From Pseudonocardia asaccharolytica DSM 44247 = NBRC 16224 (lineage in GTDB: Bacteria > Actinomycetota > Actinomycetes > Mycobacteriales > Pseudonocardiaceae): a stretch of DNA of 64,000 bases. Shown one piece after another: positions 61,099 to 64,000 of this stretch. Location of the stretch: the NCBI RefSeq assembly GCF_000423625.1, contig NZ_AUII01000021.1, forward strand, positions 1 to 64,000, read 5' to 3'. Every line of letters starts with the position of its first letter. Position 1 is the first letter of the stretch. The notes under the pieces are model-generated. The model did not search any database and was not told the origin of the DNA. It worked only from the letters and a program-made list of their open reading frames with translations. The translations under genes were made by a program, and so were the position numbers.

Positions 61099-61548
61099 GT
61101 GACCCTCCCCGACCCGGACACCGTGGCCCCTGCCGTCGAGCTCGTTTCGCTCGACCGTGCCGAATGCCTCAGTCTGCTGCTCAAGGGCAGGGTCGGCCGC
61201 GTCGTCTTCACCGAGGCTGCGATGCCCGCCGCGCATCCGGTCAACTATGTGCTCGACGGCGAGGAGGTCCTGTTCCGCACCGCCGACGGACGGACGCTGG
61301 CCGCGACGGACCGCGCCGTCATCGCATTCGAGATCGACGAGCTCGACCCGGTGCGGCGCATCGGGTGGAGCGTGCTGGGCGTCGGGCAGGCGTACGAGGT
61401 GACCGACCCCGACCGGCTGGCGGCGCTCGACCAGCGCGCCCCGGTTCCCTGGGCTCCGGCCCGCGCGGCGCACCTCGTGGCGATCCCCCTGCAGCGCCTG
61501 ACCGGCCGCCGGCTGCGCCTGCTCCCCAACGGTGCGCCGCGCCGATGA
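61099..61548 (+). CDS. Pyridoxamine 5'-phosphate oxidase-like FMN split-barrel protein (copy 2)
   Basis: The product is 149 residues from GTG 61099; no good binding site is seen, so it may be leaderless or start elsewhere. Very close to copy 1: LLLKGRVGRVVFTEAAMPAA, HPVNYVLDGEEVLFRTADGR, WSVLGVGQAYEVTDPDRL and APARAAHLVAIPLQRLTGRR. It lies 56 bp before devR. Confidence 0.87.
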   Translation: MTLPDPDTVAPAVELVSLDRAECLSLLLKGRVGRVVFTEAAMPAAHPVNYVLDGEEVLFRTADGRTLAATDRAVIAFEIDELDPVRRIGWSVLGVGQAYEVTDPDRLAALDQRAPVPWAPARAAHLVAIPLQRLTGRRLRLLPNGAPRR

Positions 61549-61604
61549 GACCACCCGCAGCCGGCTCGCCGAGCGGCCCGGACGATCACCTGGAGGAGAC
61601 CACC

Positions 61605-62258
61605 GTGCCCATCTCTGTCTTCCTGCTCGACGATCACGAGATCGTGCGCCGCGGGATCGCCCAGCTGCTGGAGAGCGAGGAGGACATCCAGGTCATCGGT
61701 GAGGCCGGAACCGCCGCGCAAGCACTGGCCCGCGTCCCGGCGCTGCGTCCCGACGTCGCCATCCTCGACGTCCGGCTCCCCGACGGCGAGGGGGTCTCGG
61801 TGTGCCGCGACATCCGCGCCGCCCTCGATCCGCCGCCCGCCTGCCTCATGCTCACCTCGTACTCCGACGACGAGGCGCTGTTCGGCGCGATCATGGCGGG
61901 CGCGGCGGGCTACCTGCTCAAGCAGGTCGGCGGGGGCGACCTCGTCGGCGCCGTCCGCACCGTCGCCGCGGGCGGTTCGCTGCTGGACCCCAAGGCCACG
62001 GCTGTGGTGCTCGAGCGGCTGCGCAAGGGGGACGAGCCGGAGGACCCGCGCTACGCCTCGCTCAGCCCCCAGGAGCGGCGCATCCTCGGCCTCGTCGCCG
62101 ACGGGCTGACCAACCGTCAGATCGGCGCGGAGCTGTTCCTGGCCGAGAAGACCGTCAAGAACTACGTGTCCTCGTTGCTGCACAAACTCGGCTTCTCCCG
62201 GCGCACCGAGGCCGCTGTCTACGCCGCGGAGCGGCGCCGCTCCGGCTCGGCCGGATAG
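61605..62258 (+). CDS. devR: DevR/DosR-type NarL-family response regulator
   Basis: The product is 217 residues, the same length as mycobacterial DevR, from GTG 61605 with GGAGGAGACC upstream. The receiver domain has LLDDHEIVRRG, phospho-acceptor Asp55 in VAILDVRLPDGEG, Thr in LMLTSYSDD and Lys in LLKQVGGGDL. The LuxR-type HTH is LSPQERRILGLVADGLTNRQ, IGAELFLAEKTVKNYVSSLL. It should activate dormancy boxes under hypoxia or NO. A DevS-like kinase is encoded convergently beyond GAPDH. Confidence 0.92.
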   Translation: MPISVFLLDDHEIVRRGIAQLLESEEDIQVIGEAGTAAQALARVPALRPDVAILDVRLPDGEGVSVCRDIRAALDPPPACLMLTSYSDDEALFGAIMAGAAGYLLKQVGGGDLVGAVRTVAAGGSLLDPKATAVVLERLRKGDEPEDPRYASLSPQERRILGLVADGLTNRQIGAELFLAEKTVKNYVSSLLHKLGFSRRTEAAVYAAERRRSGSAG

Positions 62259-62391
62259 CCCGGCCTGGCGCCTCGGTCCCGGCTGCCGGGGGCGTTGGGC
62301 CCCCGCGACGGAGGCCGCACGACCGTGGGAGTGCCGTGCCGCCGCGCCGACGATGGGTGGCGACCAGCAGCGGCGGTGAATGGAGTGGATC

Positions 62392-63414
62392 ATGCTTGTC
62401 CGCGTCGGCATCAACGGGATCGGACGGATAGGGCGGGGTGTTCTGCGCAGCACCGTGGAACGCGACGACAAGGGCTTCGAGGTCGTGGCGGTCAACGACG
62501 TGGCGCCGGTGGAGACCGTGGCGCACCTGCTGCGCCACGATTCCACCTACGGGCCGTGGCATCGGCGCGTCGCCGTGGGGGGCGACTACCTCGCGGTGGA
62601 CGACCGCCAGGTGCGCGCCTTCCAGCAGCCCGATCCGGCGCTGCTCGACTGGGGCGGGCTCGGCGTGGACGTGGTCATCGAGGCCACCGGCCGGTTCCGC
62701 ACCCGCGAGCAGGCCGCGTCCCACCTGGCCGCCGGGGCGCGGAAGGTGGTGCTCACCTCCCCGGGCAAGGACGTCGACGCGACCGTGGTGATGGGCATCA
62801 ACCAGGACGTCTACGACGCGCTGCGGCACGACGTCGTCTCCACCGCCTCGTGCACCACGAACTGCGCGGCCCCCATGGCCCAGGTGCTGCACCACGCGTT
62901 CGGGATCGAGGAGGGCCTGATCACCACCGTGCACAGCTACACCGCGGACCAGAACCTGCTCGACGGGCCGCACCGCGACCTGCGCCGGGCCCGCTCGGCC
63001 GCGGTGAACATCATCCCCACCACCACGGGCGCCGCCGACGCGATCGGAACCGTGCTCCCCGAGCTGGCCGGTCGCCTCGACGGGGTGGCGGTGCGCGTCC
63101 CGGTGGTGAACGTCTCGCTCGTCGACCTGACGGTCCGGCTGACCGAACCGGCGACGACCGGTCAGATCAACCGCGCGTTCACGACAGCGGCCGATGGGCC
63201 GCTCAAGGGCATCCTGCGCTGCACCGCGCAACCGGTCGTCTCGACCGACGTGATCGGCGAGCCCGCATCGTGCCTGGTGGACACCGCGCTCACACGTGCC
63301 GTGGGGAACACGGTCAAGGTCTTCGGCTGGTACGACAACGAGTGGGGCTTCGCGCAGCGGACGGTCGATCTCGTCGACCTGATCGCCCGTACCCTCCCGG
63401 ACGACGAGCGCTGA
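62392..63414 (+). CDS. gap: Glyceraldehyde-3-phosphate dehydrogenase
   Basis: The product is 340 residues from ATG 62392 (GGAG 6 bp upstream). NAD fold RVGINGIGRIGRGVLR, catalytic Cys in STASCTTNCAAP (about 153), His in TTVHSYTADQN, and the end WYDNEWGFAQRTVDLVD. It is a type I NAD enzyme. It lies inside a hypoxia-type gene set, separate from the usual gap-pgk-tpi glycolytic operon, so it is probably a second, stress-expressed copy. Confidence 0.95.
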   Translation: MLVRVGINGIGRIGRGVLRSTVERDDKGFEVVAVNDVAPVETVAHLLRHDSTYGPWHRRVAVGGDYLAVDDRQVRAFQQPDPALLDWGGLGVDVVIEATGRFRTREQAASHLAAGARKVVLTSPGKDVDATVVMGINQDVYDALRHDVVSTASCTTNCAAPMAQVLHHAFGIEEGLITTVHSYTADQNLLDGPHRDLRRARSAAVNIIPTTTGAADAIGTVLPELAGRLDGVAVRVPVVNVSLVDLTVRLTEPATTGQINRAFTTAADGPLKGILRCTAQPVVSTDVIGEPASCLVDTALTRAVGNTVKVFGWYDNEWGFAQRTVDLVDLIARTLPDDER

Positions 63415-63426
63415 GTCGTTGCCGCA

Positions 63427-63465
63427 GGGCCGTCACCCCGGGGCCGTCACCCCGGGGCCGTCACC
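63427..63465. repeat. Three tandem copies of a 14-bp unit
   Basis: GGGCCGTCACCCCG repeats at 63427, 63441 and (partial) 63455, just past gap and across the end of the convergent kinase gene. It may be a replication-slippage product. Confidence 0.7.
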
Positions 63466-64000
63466 GCAGCGGCACCCGCCACCGCAATCGGGTGCCGCCC
63501 TGGGGCTGCGGCCGCACCGTGAACTCGCCGTGGCACTCGTGCGCCCGGTCCGCCAGGTTGCGCAGCCCGCTGCGGGCCGCTCCGGGATCGATCCCGATCC
63601 CGTCGTCGGCCACCTCGATCAGCAGGTCCTCCCCCGCCTCCACGGTGAGCGTCACGGCGGCCGCGGCCGCGTGCCGCACCGCGTTGCTGACCGCTTCGCG
63701 CACCACCGCGACCGCGTGCGCACCCACCTGCGCCGGCACGAGTGTGTCGACCGGCCCGGCGATCCGCACCGACGGGGACAGCCCGCGCCCCTGGGTCACC
63801 TCGGCCGCGGCGTCCACCAGCCGGCGACGCAGCCCGCCGTCGGTGTCCTCGCTCGAGGTGTGCAGGTCGAAGATCGAGGTGCGGACCTCTCGGACGGTCT
63901 CGTCGAGCTCGTCGACGGCCTGCTGGATCCGGCGCCGCACGATCGGGTCATCGGTGCCGCGCAACGTGCTCTGCAGCAGCAGGCCGGTGGCGAACAGTCG
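63461..64000 (-). CDS. devS: DevS/DosT-type sensor histidine kinase, C-terminal part (cut by window end)
   Basis: The open frame enters at 64000 and ends at 63461, giving about 179 residues. It starts RLFATGLLLQSTLRGTDDPI, the segment after the H-box of NarX/DevS kinases, then DELDETVREVRTSIFDLH, and the HATPase with AVVREAVSNAVRHAAAAAVT, VADDGIGIDP and GLRNLADRAHECHGEFTV. The phosphorylated His and any haem GAF domains lie outside the window. It pairs with devR, 1.2 kb away on the other strand. Confidence 0.88.
   Translation of the reverse strand, partial: RLFATGLLLQSTLRGTDDPIVRRRIQQAVDELDETVREVRTSIFDLHTSSEDTDGGLRRRLVDAAAEVTQGRGLSPSVRIAGPVDTLVPAQVGAHAVAVVREAVSNAVRHAAAAAVTLTVEAGEDLLIEVADDGIGIDPGAARSGLRNLADRAHECHGEFTVRPQPQGGTRLRWRVPLR

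Overview
The window is high-GC DNA from an actinobacterium, most likely a member of the Pseudonocardiaceae close to Pseudonocardia. This rests on gene content: an ahpE-DUF3052-aceE-fasR-fab block, a mycothiol-dependent isomerase, a DevR/Acg/Hsp20 hypoxia set, a class II ribonucleotide reductase with nrdR, and DUF3145. The genus is an inference; no rRNA is present.

Layout. 0-9.4 kb is accessory and decaying: an IS630 tail, a truncated AmmeMemoRadiSam radical SAM gene, a solo TnpB element, an ArsI/CadI-type gene facing a SigZ-type sigma factor, a DHA2 exporter, an NmrA-like/ECF41 divergent pair, and remnants of a methyltransferase, a PIN toxin and a Ca2+/cation antiporter. A tRNA-Val at 9.6 kb marks the edge of conserved core DNA. 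9.7-23.3 kb is core: ahpE, DUF3052, aceE, cspA, the PucR-type regulator fasR with a palindrome before fabD, then fabD-fabH-acpP-fabF, DUF3145, an MBL hydrolase, a transglutaminase-like protein, a pirin and a NUDIX hydrolase. 23.7-25.5 kb holds a Phd/VapC toxin-antitoxin pair and broken insertion sequences. 25.6-32.7 kb is nrdR-nrdJ; NrdJ is 2138 codons because it carries three inteins, and a pair of NrdR boxes precedes nrdR.

32.9-45.5 kb mixes small functional units with debris: an XRE-cupin regulator divergent from a FAD oxidoreductase plus methyltransferase, a frameshifted GH15 gene, an aromatic monooxygenase-FAH-MBL operon, several fragments, and a copper-type P-ATPase behind a CsoR-like operator. 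45.6-53.1 kb is a compact aromatic-ring catabolic cluster of two divergent arms: dioxygenase alpha/beta, extradiol dioxygenase and mycothiol-dependent isomerase leftward; meta-cleavage hydrolase, Rieske ferredoxin and dihydrodiol dehydrogenase rightward. Paired palindromes lie between the arms, and TetR and IclR regulators lie beside them. 53.2-64 kb resembles a DosR/DevR hypoxia island: Hsp20, two FMN split-barrel proteins, PspC, a broken cydAB followed by intact cydDC, an Acg-type nitroreductase, DevR, GAPDH and a partial DevS-type kinase.

A theme of the window is erosion. At least a dozen genes are truncated, frameshifted or internally deleted, often with both ends kept. This is either real genome decay or, for some loci, assembly error; reads would be needed to tell which.
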